A DNA stretch of 64,000 nucleotides from an uncultured Phocaeicola sp. (GCA_947581855.1 CANPVZ010000021.1:1-64000), one strand, 5' to 3'. Positions 43,920 to 54,185 are shown, counted from the stretch's first letter. The notes: generated from the letters alone by a model not told the origin. A program made the numbers and translations.

Positions 43920-46214
43920 ATGGCACACGGGGTACGTAATAACTTTAAGCATAGTATCGTTTTAATAGTTACTTTTCTATGCTTGTCTATCTCCGTCTAT
44001 GCAACTACACCTTACAAAATAGCATTGGTACACTCCTACGAGAGGAATTATCCGGATGCGGGACGTTACAGGAGTCTTTTAGAGAAAGAGCTGGAACGGA
44101 GAGGGTTGAAATTTGAGATTCGTGAGTATTTTCTGGATTGTGAAGAGTTGGAATATTATTTGGAGCTGGCGCGTGCTTCTTTTTTCATAGATGAGTTTGC
44201 AGAATGGGGGGCGGACATGGTAGCCGTGTTCAATAATCAGGCTGTCTATTCGTTGTTGAAATGCAACAATCCCAAATTGCGCGATTTACGGGTCGTTTTT
44301 AGCGGAGTTTATTGTCCCGAAGTAGAGTTGCTCCGGCAGTATCCCAATGTAACGGGATATGTTGACATTCCGGATTATTCCCGCACCTTGCAGATGATAG
44401 AACGCCTTGTGGGAAAAGCCCGTGTTATCGTAATGAGCGGTATCGGTATGATCAACAATCAAATTTGGTCGGATTTGACTGAACAATGCCGTGCTAGGGG
44501 AATTCAGACATATGATGGAGATGTGTTGCAGCATGTGCTCACTCACCGTATCATAAGGGAAGGTCTTTATGACGAACGCAAGGAAGTGTTCGATAACGAA
44601 AAAATAGATACAACGGTGGTGGTGCGTATGATGTGCGAAACCTTGCCGCTCCGTACCATACAGCTAACAGCCCGCGGAACACAAACCTATTTTATGCTGA
44701 CGGCACGTACCTTTTCTTCCCTCGATGCCGCCGATTTCTTCGTTAACCCTTCTTTCTCCACCATTAACGAGTGTTTCGGGAGCAAAGACAATATGCTGGG
44801 CGGCTATTTTGTTCCTCTGGAAACCCAAATGAAAGATATGGCAGAAGGAATCAGCCTTCGTCTTCGTGACGAGATGCCTTCGCAGCAGATGATACAGAGC
44901 CGGAAGGAATATGTATTAAACTGGCGTGCAATAAAACTTTATGGTCTTTCTACTAAAAAACTGCCCGATGAGTATAAAGTGATGTATATACCTTTCTCGG
45001 TACGTTATCGGTATTATATAGTTTCAGTAGCTATATTAGGTGGCGTTATGGTACTTTTTGTCATTTTGTTTCTGACTCACCGTCTGATGTATGAACGGAG
45101 ACGCAAGCGGGAAGCATTGCGCGATTTGTATTATGAGCATGAAACGTTGAAACTTGCCATTGAAGGAGACACCACCTATGCTTGGCGCAAGGTAGGGGAA
45201 GGACTGAATTTCGATTCGCATTTTTATAAACTGATAGCTTTTCCCAAGAAACTCATCCATTTGGATATGCTTCTGTCTTTTGTTCATCCGGATGATAGCG
45301 AGCGGTTTAAAAGAAGTTTCTTGCAGACAGAAAAAAACGGAGACTTTAAAGAGCAGTATCGTTGCAAGTTTGACGGTGAGTACCAATGGTGGGAATTCCG
45401 TTATAGATTTATATTAAACCAGGGGGATGTGCCGGTGGTAAACGGACTGTTGCAGAATATTCAGGAAATAAAGGATAGGGAGGCTGAATTGATACGTAAC
45501 CGCCAACTTGCCGAGCAAGCGGAACTGAAGCAATCTTTCCTTAATAACATGAGTCATGAGATACGTACACCCCTTAATGCGATTGTTGGTTTCTCCAATA
45601 TTCTGATTAGCGAACCGGAATTGTCGGAAGAAGAAAAGCAGGAGTTTATCGGTTTGATTAATATGAATAACGATTTGTTGTTAAACTTGATAGGCAATAT
45701 TTTGGAGTTGTCCCGTATTGATTCGGGTGAAGCTTCTTTTGATGTTCGGGAAGAGAATGTGCGTACTTTGCTCCATTCTTATTATAATACCTTCCGTGTG
45801 CAAGTGAATCCCTCTTTAACTTTTCTGTGTGAGTATCCGGAAAATAAAGATGCTTTCATTCTGGTTGATTCCCGTCGTCTGCAACAAGTGGTTACTAACT
45901 TTCTGACAAATGCCAACAAGTTTACTACTGCCGGTTTCATTAAATTGGGCTATTGCTATATACCGGAAGACCATACCGTGCACATATATGTGGAAGATAC
46001 CGGAAAGGGTATTCCGGCAACTGAATTGAAAATGATTTTCGAACGTTTCTATAAACGGGATGAATTTGCCCAAGGAACCGGTTTAGGATTGTCTATTTGC
46101 CGGAGTATCGTATCGCGTATGAACGGAAAGATAGAGGTCGAATCGGAAGAAGGAAAAGGAAGCCGTTTCTCCGTAGTATTTCCGTGCGTAAGAGTTGTGG
46201 AATCTTCTGAGTAA
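43920..46214 (+). CDS. Membrane sensor histidine kinase with ABC-substrate-binding-like input
   Basis: From MAHGVRNNFK the protein has 764 residues. A signal anchor leads into a periplasmic domain resembling the ABC sugar- or tryptophan-binding fold (KIALVHSYERNYPDAGRYRS, VVFSGVYCPEVELLRQYPNVTGYVD). A membrane helix follows at about 365-388, then a PAS-like domain and HisKA with phospho-acceptor His546 (NNMSHEIRTPLNAIVGFSN). The ATPase domain has N-box NFLTNANKF, DTGKGIP and GTGLGLSICRSI. It ends there, with no receiver or HTH domain and no response-regulator gene next to it. The ligand and partner are unknown. The ATG at 43866 is rejected because the -7 box lies downstream of it. Confidence 0.9.
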   Translation: MAHGVRNNFKHSIVLIVTFLCLSISVYATTPYKIALVHSYERNYPDAGRYRSLLEKELERRGLKFEIREYFLDCEELEYYLELARASFFIDEFAEWGADMVAVFNNQAVYSLLKCNNPKLRDLRVVFSGVYCPEVELLRQYPNVTGYVDIPDYSRTLQMIERLVGKARVIVMSGIGMINNQIWSDLTEQCRARGIQTYDGDVLQHVLTHRIIREGLYDERKEVFDNEKIDTTVVVRMMCETLPLRTIQLTARGTQTYFMLTARTFSSLDAADFFVNPSFSTINECFGSKDNMLGGYFVPLETQMKDMAEGISLRLRDEMPSQQMIQSRKEYVLNWRAIKLYGLSTKKLPDEYKVMYIPFSVRYRYYIVSVAILGGVMVLFVILFLTHRLMYERRRKREALRDLYYEHETLKLAIEGDTTYAWRKVGEGLNFDSHFYKLIAFPKKLIHLDMLLSFVHPDDSERFKRSFLQTEKNGDFKEQYRCKFDGEYQWWEFRYRFILNQGDVPVVNGLLQNIQEIKDREAELIRNRQLAEQAELKQSFLNNMSHEIRTPLNAIVGFSNILISEPELSEEEKQEFIGLINMNNDLLLNLIGNILELSRIDSGEASFDVREENVRTLLHSYYNTFRVQVNPSLTFLCEYPENKDAFILVDSRRLQQVVTNFLTNANKFTTAGFIKLGYCYIPEDHTVHIYVEDTGKGIPATELKMIFERFYKRDEFAQGTGLGLSICRSIVSRMNGKIEVESEEGKGSRFSVVFPCVRVVESSE

Positions 46215-46580
46215 TGGGTATATTATATTTGCTATATTTAAGTGACGGTATCTGCTAAACTTAAGTAATTCATCTGTTCTACTTAAGTAACTGTATCTTT
46301 TAAGTTTAAGTAATCCTCTCGGCTATATTCGAGTATTTGTATTTGCCATACCTGAGTAACTGTATCGGCTTGTTAGCGGGTGTGGACAACCGCCGCTTTA
46401 TTAGGTTTGAAACTAGGAATTTCACAGTTAATGCCTGGTTAATGTCTTGCAGTTAGTGCCTAGTTAATGTTCCGTTGTATCATTCCGCTCCTCTGAGTTA
46501 TGTGAGCCGGACAATGGTGAATGTCAGTTCCTACTGATTCTCTATTGGCCTGAAGATTGCTGGTGAGACCAAAAAATAAG
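46215..46580. repeat. Degenerate 23-bp tandem repeat downstream of the kinase gene
   Basis: Between 46232 and 46368 six units of 22-23 bp can be laid out, each containing a form of TTAAGTAACTGTATC. Further on AGTTAATGCCTGGTTAATGT and a diverged second copy (46431-46475) follow. The rest of the gap holds no gene. Confidence 0.55.
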
Positions 46581-46635
46581 AGGGGGCTTCCAAAAGCACT
46601 CTGTTTTTTCTTCAAAGTTACTTTTGACAGCCCCT
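46581..46635 (-). terminator. Terminator of the LruC-domain gene
   Basis: AGGGGGCTTCCAAAAG pairs with CTTTTGACAGCCCCT with small mismatches. On the minus strand it is followed by a T-rich run. It lies 59 bp past the stop codon. Confidence 0.65.
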
Positions 46636-46693
46636 AGACTTATTCGAGAAGTCACACTGTTTTGTTTGTTATACAAACATTATATGTAAATGA

Positions 46694-48793
46694 TTATTGT
46701 TGTTTATACCAATCTTTGTCGATAGCTCCATCCGAAGTTGCCCAATTGATAAATCTCGGATAAAGTTTATCTATGGCTTTGCTCTCATTATCTCTATTCA
46801 ATAAAGGTTGAATATCTGTTTCAGTAGCTCCTGCCAGATAGAATGCGAATGGATAATTTCCTGCGCGTACATAGTAGATACCTTTATCAATATCGGATAA
46901 ATCATCTTCTTTACCAAAATAGGACATTACTGTTTTTGAAGTTGGAGCTTCATACGGAATATGTACTTCCAAATGTCCTTCTGCTTCTTGACGGTAAATG
47001 AAAGGCATTACTTTCGCCACGCCGTTTTGATGAGCTTCAACGTTTTTCCCGTTTTTATAAATAAGAGTTAATCTATATTCGGCTCCCATCTGGGCTTTCA
47101 CATTATCGGTTAAGGTAAAGATTTGTTTTCCATCCTTTTCGTCTTTTTCCACTACAAATGTTGCAGGTTTAAAGTCTGCATCCTGAGAGGTTTTGATTTC
47201 CATTTTGCTTTCCGTATATCCACTTGCATTATCTAATTTAAATGCCAAACCATTGTTCTTGGTTGCGTAATTCTGGAAAGTCTTGAAGGTCATAGACTCT
47301 TTTGTGATTTTGTATTTATCAACAGACTCATCATCATATCCCTCCTTAATGTTGGAATAAGTGTATTTTACTACCACATCGTTCATGTCGTAGTCTCCTT
47401 TTGCCGGCCATAAATCTTCGAATGCGTACACACCGCTTGCGTTGGTTTCTTTTTGAACCACTTCGGGCAAATCATTAAATGCAGATGCGGGTTTCAATGA
47501 GAAGGTAACATCGCTAAAGTTCTTGTCATTCTGATAATCTTCAAATGCTACAATTGCATACTTATCTTCACCGGAGATGTATTGGAATTTGGCAGTACGG
47601 GTTTGTTTCCCTAAATTGTTACTATTCCGATCGTAATCGCTTAATCCTGCTGTAGAGCAAGCCCAGAAATTATTTGTGCCTTTGTAATATGATCCACCAT
47701 AAGATCTTGCTGCATAATTGTTTCCTTGACATCCCCATCCGTTGTTCTTTAAAACAAAACCAATTTTAGTACCTCTTGGGAACTCGGTAGTGGGGTTACT
47801 CATATCACCATTATTGTCAATATTGGGGAAATACATTAGCTGTACGGCATCACCACGCTTTAATCCTGTAGCATTGCTATATCCCAATTCCCATTTGTTG
47901 TCTTGGGTGTTAGGGAAAATACAAATCACATGCACATTCTTTAAATCGGTTGGTTTATTTCCTGTGTAATAGTAATATCCTAATGTACTGTTCCAGCAAG
48001 TGTTTCCGCCTAGCATTGTAATTGCTACTTCCGAATTACGCGCCAGTTCCAAATCCGCTTCCTGACGATATTCTTCAGGACAAGTTTTTGATCTGTCCAC
48101 CGCTTTACCGATAGCTTCGTATAATCCTTCCAACTCTTTTGTGCTGAAGACTAATCTGGCATTGTTTGGATCTGTTTTGTCCAACAAATAGTTAGGACGT
48201 CCGCTTTGGTTATCGAAGTTCCCTAATGTTTCCCATTTCGGATAATAATCACTACCGTTCTTCTGCCACAAATTCTTAGGAAGGTTACTTGTGAGTGTAC
48301 CTCTTGTCTCTTTTGCATTTCTTACCGACTTATTTGCAGGAGCTGTAGCAGTAACCGTATTTCCTGAAACAGCTGCGGTCATAATAGTTGGATTTACCAA
48401 AGGATTGCGGGTAACAATGTACAAAGTTTCAGCATAGGCAGGTAATTCAATGCCTTTTTTACTGAATTCACCATTCGTGTTGGTATAGTCACCATAGAGC
48501 GGAGTTACATTTTCTTTCATTACGTAACCGATAACGTTTCCTTCGTCATCTTTTACTTCATTCACGGGGTTTTCTGCATAAACTTCGAAGGCTACTGCAA
48601 ATTTGTTGTCTTCTAAGTTATAATTTACATTTAATGTTACTTCGTTTACGGTTGAAAAATCAAAGGTGTTAGGCTTTTCTGTTTTTCCGTCGGGAGTGGT
48701 TGGCGGTTCATACAAATCTTTCTCGTCGTTGCAAGCTACTGTAACTGCTAAAAGCATGCATAAAATACTCATGTAGGATACAAACTTCTTCAT
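46694..48793 (-). CDS. LruC-domain (DUF4842) surface lipoprotein
   Basis: A 699-residue lipoprotein (signal ending in LLAVTVACNDEKDLY) of unknown function. The LruC/DUF4842 domain is recognisable in the second half by AFEDLWPAKGDYDMNDVVVKY, near residue 465, where acidic residues suggest calcium binding. A DUF4114-like segment precedes it (TTEFPRGTKIGFVLKNNGWG). Such proteins are common, uncharacterised surface proteins of Bacteroidota. It is monocistronic with its own terminator. Confidence 0.88.
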   Translation of the reverse strand: MKKFVSYMSILCMLLAVTVACNDEKDLYEPPTTPDGKTEKPNTFDFSTVNEVTLNVNYNLEDNKFAVAFEVYAENPVNEVKDDEGNVIGYVMKENVTPLYGDYTNTNGEFSKKGIELPAYAETLYIVTRNPLVNPTIMTAAVSGNTVTATAPANKSVRNAKETRGTLTSNLPKNLWQKNGSDYYPKWETLGNFDNQSGRPNYLLDKTDPNNARLVFSTKELEGLYEAIGKAVDRSKTCPEEYRQEADLELARNSEVAITMLGGNTCWNSTLGYYYYTGNKPTDLKNVHVICIFPNTQDNKWELGYSNATGLKRGDAVQLMYFPNIDNNGDMSNPTTEFPRGTKIGFVLKNNGWGCQGNNYAARSYGGSYYKGTNNFWACSTAGLSDYDRNSNNLGKQTRTAKFQYISGEDKYAIVAFEDYQNDKNFSDVTFSLKPASAFNDLPEVVQKETNASGVYAFEDLWPAKGDYDMNDVVVKYTYSNIKEGYDDESVDKYKITKESMTFKTFQNYATKNNGLAFKLDNASGYTESKMEIKTSQDADFKPATFVVEKDEKDGKQIFTLTDNVKAQMGAEYRLTLIYKNGKNVEAHQNGVAKVMPFIYRQEAEGHLEVHIPYEAPTSKTVMSYFGKEDDLSDIDKGIYYVRAGNYPFAFYLAGATETDIQPLLNRDNESKAIDKLYPRFINWATSDGAIDKDWYKQQ

Positions 48794-49200
48794 AAATATA
48801 TATTTAAATTAATTAATTTCAAGGTAAGTTGTGAGGTGGATAAATTCTATTTTTAAAATATATTGCAAAGGAAGTGAATATTAATCTCTTTCGTTATAAT
48901 ATCTGACGCAACTTTTGTAATGAGTAACGCAAAAAAACATGAATAATTGTAATATATGGCGCATTCTTCTAGCACAATATCTTTATAATCAAATTATTGA
49001 ATAGGAATTCATTGTTATAAAAGAAATCCCCTTTGGGAGCGTGGCGGCAGTTGGAATATTGTTTTTTCTTTCCTTAATAAACAAAGTAGGCTATAATTAT
49101 TTCCTTGGCACCGCAATAGCATAGCATAAAGAGGAAGGGAGTAGAAATTGGATAGAAACAGGTTAAAGTTATACGTCCGTCTTAATTTAGGGAGATGATA
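48794..49200. other. Intergenic region
   Basis: No supportable gene. A short minus-strand frame at 49015-49215 runs into the terminator hairpin of the next operon and is not called. Confidence 0.3.
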
Positions 49201-49241
49201 AAAAGCCGTTTCCACCCGGTTAGTTTGGTTAAAACGGCTTT
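49201..49241 (-). terminator. Terminator of the phosphorylase gene
   Basis: AAAAGCCGTTT pairs with AAACGGCTTT across about 20 nt, and the minus strand continues into TTTTTATC. Confidence 0.75.
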
Positions 49242-49344
49242 GTATAGTCTATACATACTGAGTAACTACTTAAATGGAAAGTTCTGCTTTTTACAATTTG
49301 GCTTTTAACACCTTCTCTGATTCAAGTAGTCTTCGAAAATATGA

Positions 49345-50223
49345 TTAAATTCGTTCCAATACCTTTTCTATGAGTGTATCAATGGTATTCTTATAGCCCG
49401 TATTCGCTTCTTTTACCAGACGGTTGGCTATCACCATGCACACAACGGCAGCTTTATGGCCCATTAATTTGCTGAGACCTGCTAAAGCTGAACTCTCCAT
49501 TTCGAAATTGGTAATGCGGTATCCTTTATATTCGAAGTTTTCAATCTTTTCGTTTTGTTTGGGATCGGCTAAAGGGATGCGAAGTTCACGGCCTTGCGGA
49601 CCAAAAAAACCTCCCGCAGCAATGGTTACGCCTTTTACCATATCGGCTCCGGCTATTCTTGCAGTCAATTCGGTGTCTTCGTCAATTACATAAGGGTGGG
49701 CGATGCAAATATTTCCAGTCCATCCCATGTATTTAACAAATGCTTCTTCAAACTCTAAGTCGCATACTTCGTTGCGTCCGGCATAAAAGTTCAGTAATCC
49801 GTCGAAACCAATCGATTTCTCCGAGCAGATAAATGTTCCTACCGGAGTATAAGGTTGTAAGCCTCCGCATGTACCGATTCGTACCAATTCCAGTTGGCGG
49901 AATGTGTCATGTTGATAGCGGGTTTGGAAATTGATATTAGCCAGTGCGTCTAATTCGTTCATCACAATGTCGATATTGTCACAACCAATGCCGGTTGAAA
50001 CTACCGTAATACGTTTTCCTTTAAAAGTACCCGTTATGGTTTTGAACTCGCGACTTTCCACTTCACATTCTTTGTTTTCAAAGTGGGCGGCTACCACCGA
50101 TACACGTCCGGGGTCACCCACCAGGATTACCTTATCTGCCAGTTGTTCCGGTTTCACATGGAGATGGAATACAGAACCGTCAGGGTTGATAATCAATTCG
50201 GATTCAGCAAAACGTTTCTTCAT
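49345..50223 (-). CDS. udp: Nucleoside phosphorylase, uridine-phosphorylase type
   Basis: Cleaves uridine (or a related nucleoside) with phosphate to the free base and ribose-1-phosphate, for pyrimidine salvage. The 292-residue protein carries the family I phosphate loop VILVGDPGRVSVVAAHFE, the ITVVSTGIGCDNIDIVMNEL strand-turn, RIGTCGGLQPYTPVGTFICSE, and the nucleoside-binding FEMESSALAGLSKLMGHKAA. It is slightly longer than E. coli Udp (about 253 residues). Substrate preference within the family cannot be fixed from the sequence. It is a single gene ending at a clear terminator. Confidence 0.88.
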   Translation of the reverse strand: MKKRFAESELIINPDGSVFHLHVKPEQLADKVILVGDPGRVSVVAAHFENKECEVESREFKTITGTFKGKRITVVSTGIGCDNIDIVMNELDALANINFQTRYQHDTFRQLELVRIGTCGGLQPYTPVGTFICSEKSIGFDGLLNFYAGRNEVCDLEFEEAFVKYMGWTGNICIAHPYVIDEDTELTARIAGADMVKGVTIAAGGFFGPQGRELRIPLADPKQNEKIENFEYKGYRITNFEMESSALAGLSKLMGHKAAVVCMVIANRLVKEANTGYKNTIDTLIEKVLERI

Positions 50224-50330
50224 ACATGCAATATTTTAGTTAGTTTCTAACACAGGTTAACGCAAGGTTTTGCAAATTACTCTTCTTTTTATTCTATCTA
50301 GAGTATCATTTAATGAAAGATAGAGAACTA

Positions 50331-50378
50331 AAAATGAAGAATGAATCATTCGGATAGTAATTTTTCATTCTTCATTTT
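50331..50378 (-). terminator. Terminator downstream of the floA locus
   Basis: AAAATGAAGAATGA pairs perfectly with TCATTCTTCATTTT. A second nested hairpin (AATAAGG and AGGGC with their complements) lies at about 50398-50446. Both are between floA and udp. Confidence 0.6.
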
Positions 50379-50592
50379 CACTATTAAACAATATATCGAA
50401 TAAGGTTTTAGGGCATTGGTTTTCAATAGCCCTGTTCCTTATTCTATATAAACTTTATTTATCTAATAGAAATCATCCGCCTTTTTTCCCTGACTCCCAT
50501 GCCAGGAAGATTGCAAGCTTCTATAATTTCAATTTTGAGCGAAGTAATTGCTTCTTTATTACTTTACTTTCTAAATACCATAGTATTTCCGT

Positions 50593-50872
50593 CTTAAGGC
50601 GGAAAGCAAGTAAGTACTTTCTTTTCCTGTTCTTTCGTCAGTGACTCCGATGGTGCACTTTCCCTCTTAAGGAGTAAAGCAAGCAAATGCTTCCTACAGT
50701 TATTTCGTTAGTGACTCTAACGATCCACTCTCTGTCTTAAGGAGGAAAGCAAGTAAGTACTTTCTTTTCCTGTTCTTTCGTCAGTGACTCCGATGGTGCA
50801 CTTTCCCTCTTAAAGAGTAAGCAAGCAAATGCTTTCTACAGTTATTTCGTCAATGGCTCCGACGGTCCGCTA
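50593..50872 (-). repeat. Four-unit tandem repeat including the floA 3' end
   Basis: Units begin at 50593 (A1), 50666 (B1), 50736 (A2) and 50809 (B2), 70-73 bp each. A1 and A2 differ at one base of 73; B1 and B2 are more diverged. The unit nearest the gene (B2) contains the last codons and stop of floA, so the array seems to have grown by duplication of the gene's 3' end. The extra units lie beyond the stop. The gap 50447-50592 holds nothing else. Confidence 0.75.
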
Positions 50873-51840
50873 TTATCGGGATGAGCAATGCTATCGCGCA
50901 TTAAAGTATCCGCCTGTATATTTTTCATGCGGTAATAATCCATAATGCCAAGGTTTCCGCTACGGAATGCTTCGGCCATAGCTTTAGGCACTTCCGCTTC
51001 GGCTTGAATTACGTTAGCACGAGCTTCTTCTGCTTTTGCTTTCATTTCTTGTTCGCTCGCTACAGCCATGGCACGACGCTCTTCCGCCTTTGCTTGTGCA
51101 ATATTCTTGTCGGCGTTTGCTTGGTCGATTTGCAGAGCTGCACCGATATTCTTACCTATATCAATATCTGCGATATCAATAGAGAGAATCTCAAAAGCCG
51201 TACCGGCATCCAAGCCTTTGCGTAATACGAGTTTCGAAATGGAATCCGGATTTTCCAATACGGATTTATGGTTTTCCGACGAACCGATAGAGGAAACGAT
51301 ACCTTCGCCTACACGGGCCAGAATAGTATCTTCACCGGCACCTCCTACCAACTGGCGGATGTTGGCGCGTACGGTTACACGGGCTTTGGCTATGAGCTGA
51401 ATACCATCTTTGGCTACGGCCGTAACCGGTGGGGTATCAATTACCTTCGGATTAACCGACATTTGTACCGCTTCAAATACGTCACGTCCTGCCAAGTCGA
51501 TGGCAGTTGCCATTTGGAAGGATAATTCAATGTTGGCTTTTGAAGCTGATACTAAAGCGTGTACTACTTTCTCCACATGTCCGCCTGCCAGATAATGCGC
51601 TTCTAAGTCATCGCGCGTAATGCTTTTCAATCCGGCTTTGTGGGCTTCGATTAGAGCTTGTACGATGATAGAAGGCGGAACATTACGAATGCGCATTAAA
51701 AAGAGCTGTACCAAAGAGATGTGTACGCCTGAAACTTTAGCTGACAGCCAAAGAATGAACGGTACATAATGGAATAGCAGGGCCAAGAGGATAATGCCAC
51801 CGGCAATCAGAATAAACGGGAGATAAAATGAATCAATCAT
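50842..51840 (-). CDS. floA: Flotillin-like membrane scaffold protein (FloA, UPF0365)
   Basis: FloA organises ordered membrane patches and is usually encoded beside an NfeD protein. The 332-residue protein has one N-terminal membrane segment ([18 protein letters not shown]) followed by an SPFH domain and a coiled-coil, Ala- and Glu-rich C-terminal region ([21 protein letters not shown]). It ends [10 protein letters not shown] inside the tandem repeat described above. It follows nfeD by 104 bp on the same strand, and the TPR/PD40 gene lies upstream. The start [10 protein letters not shown] is well placed. Confidence 0.93.
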   Translation of the reverse strand: MIDSFYLPFILIAGGIILLALLFHYVPFILWLSAKVSGVHISLVQLFLMRIRNVPPSIIVQALIEAHKAGLKSITRDDLEAHYLAGGHVEKVVHALVSASKANIELSFQMATAIDLAGRDVFEAVQMSVNPKVIDTPPVTAVAKDGIQLIAKARVTVRANIRQLVGGAGEDTILARVGEGIVSSIGSSENHKSVLENPDSISKLVLRKGLDAGTAFEILSIDIADIDIGKNIGAALQIDQANADKNIAQAKAEERRAMAVASEQEMKAKAEEARANVIQAEAEVPKAMAEAFRSGNLGIMDYYRMKNIQADTLMRDSIAHPDNSGPSEPLTK

Positions 51841-51944
51841 GTTGTTTTTGTTTTTAGATTATTACAATTCAATATTCTTTATTGTTCACCAAGGGGACAT
51901 AAATTAATGGCATGGACTGTTCCATTCCTTTTACGGAAGAGAAT

Positions 51945-52409
51945 CTATTTTCTGCGAACCATAATGATACCTTCCATAATGCGTTCCACTACGATAGGAG
52001 TATGCTCGTTCAAAAAACCGTCTGCCGATTTCACTTCTATTATTTTCCCATTAATTTCCGCATTGCCGATCAAAGCTAACCGTGTGATGGCTACGCCCGT
52101 ATCACCCACCTTTACTTCTTGTTCAGCCGGTACTCCCACAGTAGAATCGATATTTTTCTTTAAAGCAAATTTATCAATGGATTTGGAGTGGAGAAACCAA
52201 ATGAACAAGGCTATGTAACAGCATAGAGAAATAATCAGAGTTATGAGTCCGCCTATGGAACCTAAATGAATAAACGCATAATAATTTACATAAATAAAAC
52301 ATCCCGCCGAAGCGATGCCGGCAAGACTCAAACCGGGAATCAGGAACACTTCCGCCATAAATAACAGAAGACCTGCCACAATCAATGCTATGATAATAAT
52401 AATATCCAT
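51945..52409 (-). CDS. NfeD-like membrane protein
   Basis: A 154-residue partner of flotillins. It has three N-terminal membrane helices (IIIIIALIVAGLLLFMAEVF, LAGIASAGCFIYVNYYAF, LITLIISLCCYIALFIWFL) and a C-terminal OB-fold (DTGVAITRLALIGNAEINGKI through GIIMVRRK), the short NfeD1b-type layout without the protease domain. Directly upstream of floA on the same strand. The PD40 gene begins 45 bp before it, so all three may be one operon. Confidence 0.9.
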   Translation of the reverse strand: MDIIIIIALIVAGLLLFMAEVFLIPGLSLAGIASAGCFIYVNYYAFIHLGSIGGLITLIISLCCYIALFIWFLHSKSIDKFALKKNIDSTVGVPAEQEVKVGDTGVAITRLALIGNAEINGKIIEVKSADGFLNEHTPIVVERIMEGIIMVRRK

Positions 52410-52454
52410 ACGATTTCTATTTTTGCCAAATATACACTTTCTTTTTGAGAATTC

Positions 52455-53882
52455 CTATTTGGAAATAAATTTCTTTTCAATATTACGTACATTTATCTCC
52501 ATCTCTATCAAATCTGCTTCCATTCTTTCCGCTCTGCGCTCTAAATCCATTATTTCCGCAGTCATACTTTGCTGCTTGCTTGGGTTGCTCCGGTGGTAGA
52601 GCAGACGTTTTTCCTCAAGTGAACGGCTGAGAGCGGCAAAGTCTTTCTTACTTTGCGCCCATTGCATAAACAGTCTTTTCGCTTGCGGAGATTTAAAGTC
52701 GTTGATGGTGTAATAGGTCGTATTGTCATCTATAACAAACTCGAAGTCGCGTTTGGGCTGTTTCTTCGGTCGTTGATAACTAATCATGTTCAGCCTTTGT
52801 TTGGCTGCGCGTACCATAGCAGGGTCCTTCCATGTGGAAGCGATATTTTGTATCATGGCTGCCCGGCGGACAATTTCTTCATCGGTGTTTTCGTAATTGA
52901 ATGTAACGCGCGTGTCGTTAGGGATAAATACATAAACGCAGACTTTGCCTTCAGGTTGGTAACGGTCGGAAGCAAACCATCCCAGATTATTGAATTCGTC
53001 GATAACGTACATATAATCATTCGCGGGAGAGTTGAACGGCATTCCGATATTCTCCGGACGTAGATAACGGTTGGTTTCCGAATTGTAACGCGTTACAAAT
53101 ATGTCGTATCCTCCCAGTGAACCCTCACCGTCGCTTGCATAATAGAGAGTTACACCATCCGACAATACATACGGATAATTTTGATTGCCGTGAGCGTTGA
53201 GGCCTTGCAGAGGAATAGCTTCTCCCCAGTTGCCGGCTAATTTGTCTTGCGAGTAAAGCGCCAATGTATCTTTAAGGGGCTTTGCGTAATAGATTTTGTT
53301 ACCTAATTCTGTTTGGTACAGTATGCTGCCCGGCTGTCCTTCCGTATTGAAATAACTGTTGTATGGTTCTATCATGCCGGATTCCCGTCCAATCTTGTAT
53401 GCGTTGAGAAAAGCGTTCTTGTCTACTACAAAGCTGTCGATAAAGGTTACCTGTTCGGTACCTTTTAACATACGGCTTCCTTGTTTTATGAATTCGAGGC
53501 GTTTTTCGGCTTCTTCCGTATCCTCTTTTTTCTTTTTCCGCATAGCGATGTATTCTTCCATGTTTTCCGTAGCTTCGTCGAAGCGGTATTGGTCAGCTTG
53601 TAACTCTGCCAGGTAGCGGAAAGCATTTATTACTTTTCGGCTTGACGCTTTTTTCAGGTAACTTTCCGATTCCGCTTTTGCTCCTGTTTCATAACAACAT
53701 GCTCCATACCAATAATTGTAATTGGCATTATTAGGATTTTGCTTTACCAATTTACGGAAAGCTGGTTTGGCTTCTTCATATTTTCCGGCATTGAATAACT
53801 GCTTGGCTTGGGTCAGAGTTTGGGCACATAATGTCCCTCCTAGGCAGCAAACGAGGAATAGTAAAATGTATTTCTTGTTCAT
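52455..53882 (-). CDS. TPR and PD40 beta-propeller periplasmic protein
   Basis: A 475-residue exported protein (signal ending in GTLCAQTLTQ). TPR-like repeats come first (AKQLFNAGKYEEAKPAFRKLVKQ, YNYWYGACCYETGAKAESES). WD40-like PD40 blades follow (YPYVLSDGVTLYYASDGEGSLGGYDIFVTRY, the 'GGYDIF' signature). A C-terminal helical segment rich in Arg and Glu closes it. Proteins of this type often carry an OmpA domain in Bacteroidota; that is missing here. It is probably the first gene of the nfeD-floA run. Its role is unknown. Confidence 0.8.
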   Translation of the reverse strand: MNKKYILLFLVCCLGGTLCAQTLTQAKQLFNAGKYEEAKPAFRKLVKQNPNNANYNYWYGACCYETGAKAESESYLKKASSRKVINAFRYLAELQADQYRFDEATENMEEYIAMRKKKKEDTEEAEKRLEFIKQGSRMLKGTEQVTFIDSFVVDKNAFLNAYKIGRESGMIEPYNSYFNTEGQPGSILYQTELGNKIYYAKPLKDTLALYSQDKLAGNWGEAIPLQGLNAHGNQNYPYVLSDGVTLYYASDGEGSLGGYDIFVTRYNSETNRYLRPENIGMPFNSPANDYMYVIDEFNNLGWFASDRYQPEGKVCVYVFIPNDTRVTFNYENTDEEIVRRAAMIQNIASTWKDPAMVRAAKQRLNMISYQRPKKQPKRDFEFVIDDNTTYYTINDFKSPQAKRLFMQWAQSKKDFAALSRSLEEKRLLYHRSNPSKQQSMTAEIMDLERRAERMEADLIEMEINVRNIEKKFISK

Positions 53883-54185
53883 ATAGTATTTATTTAAGTT
53901 TTAAAAGGAGTAATCACTCACTTTGTTTGTGTTCAGAGAAATCATTGCTTTGCCTGGAAGTCATTGTTTCTATGGAATGAGATATGCTTTCTTCTCTCTA
54001 AACTTCTGAGCCTGAAAAGTGAATAATTCCCTTTTTACCTTCTAAGTGAATGTACTATCCTTTATACCATAAATCACTTTTACGTTTTCAAAAGTACAAA
54101 GAAAATCATAATAAGTACTTTTAAGAACCATACAATTTGTTAATTGCCTTGTTTTTTCTTTATTTTGCGTCCGATTTAGAAGATT
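53883..54185. other. Divergent promoter region between PD40 and ttcA genes
   Basis: The only clear element is a -7 box for the PD40 gene, TACTTTTG on the minus strand (54089-54096), giving a leader of about 200 nt. No gene or long repeat was seen. Confidence 0.4.
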
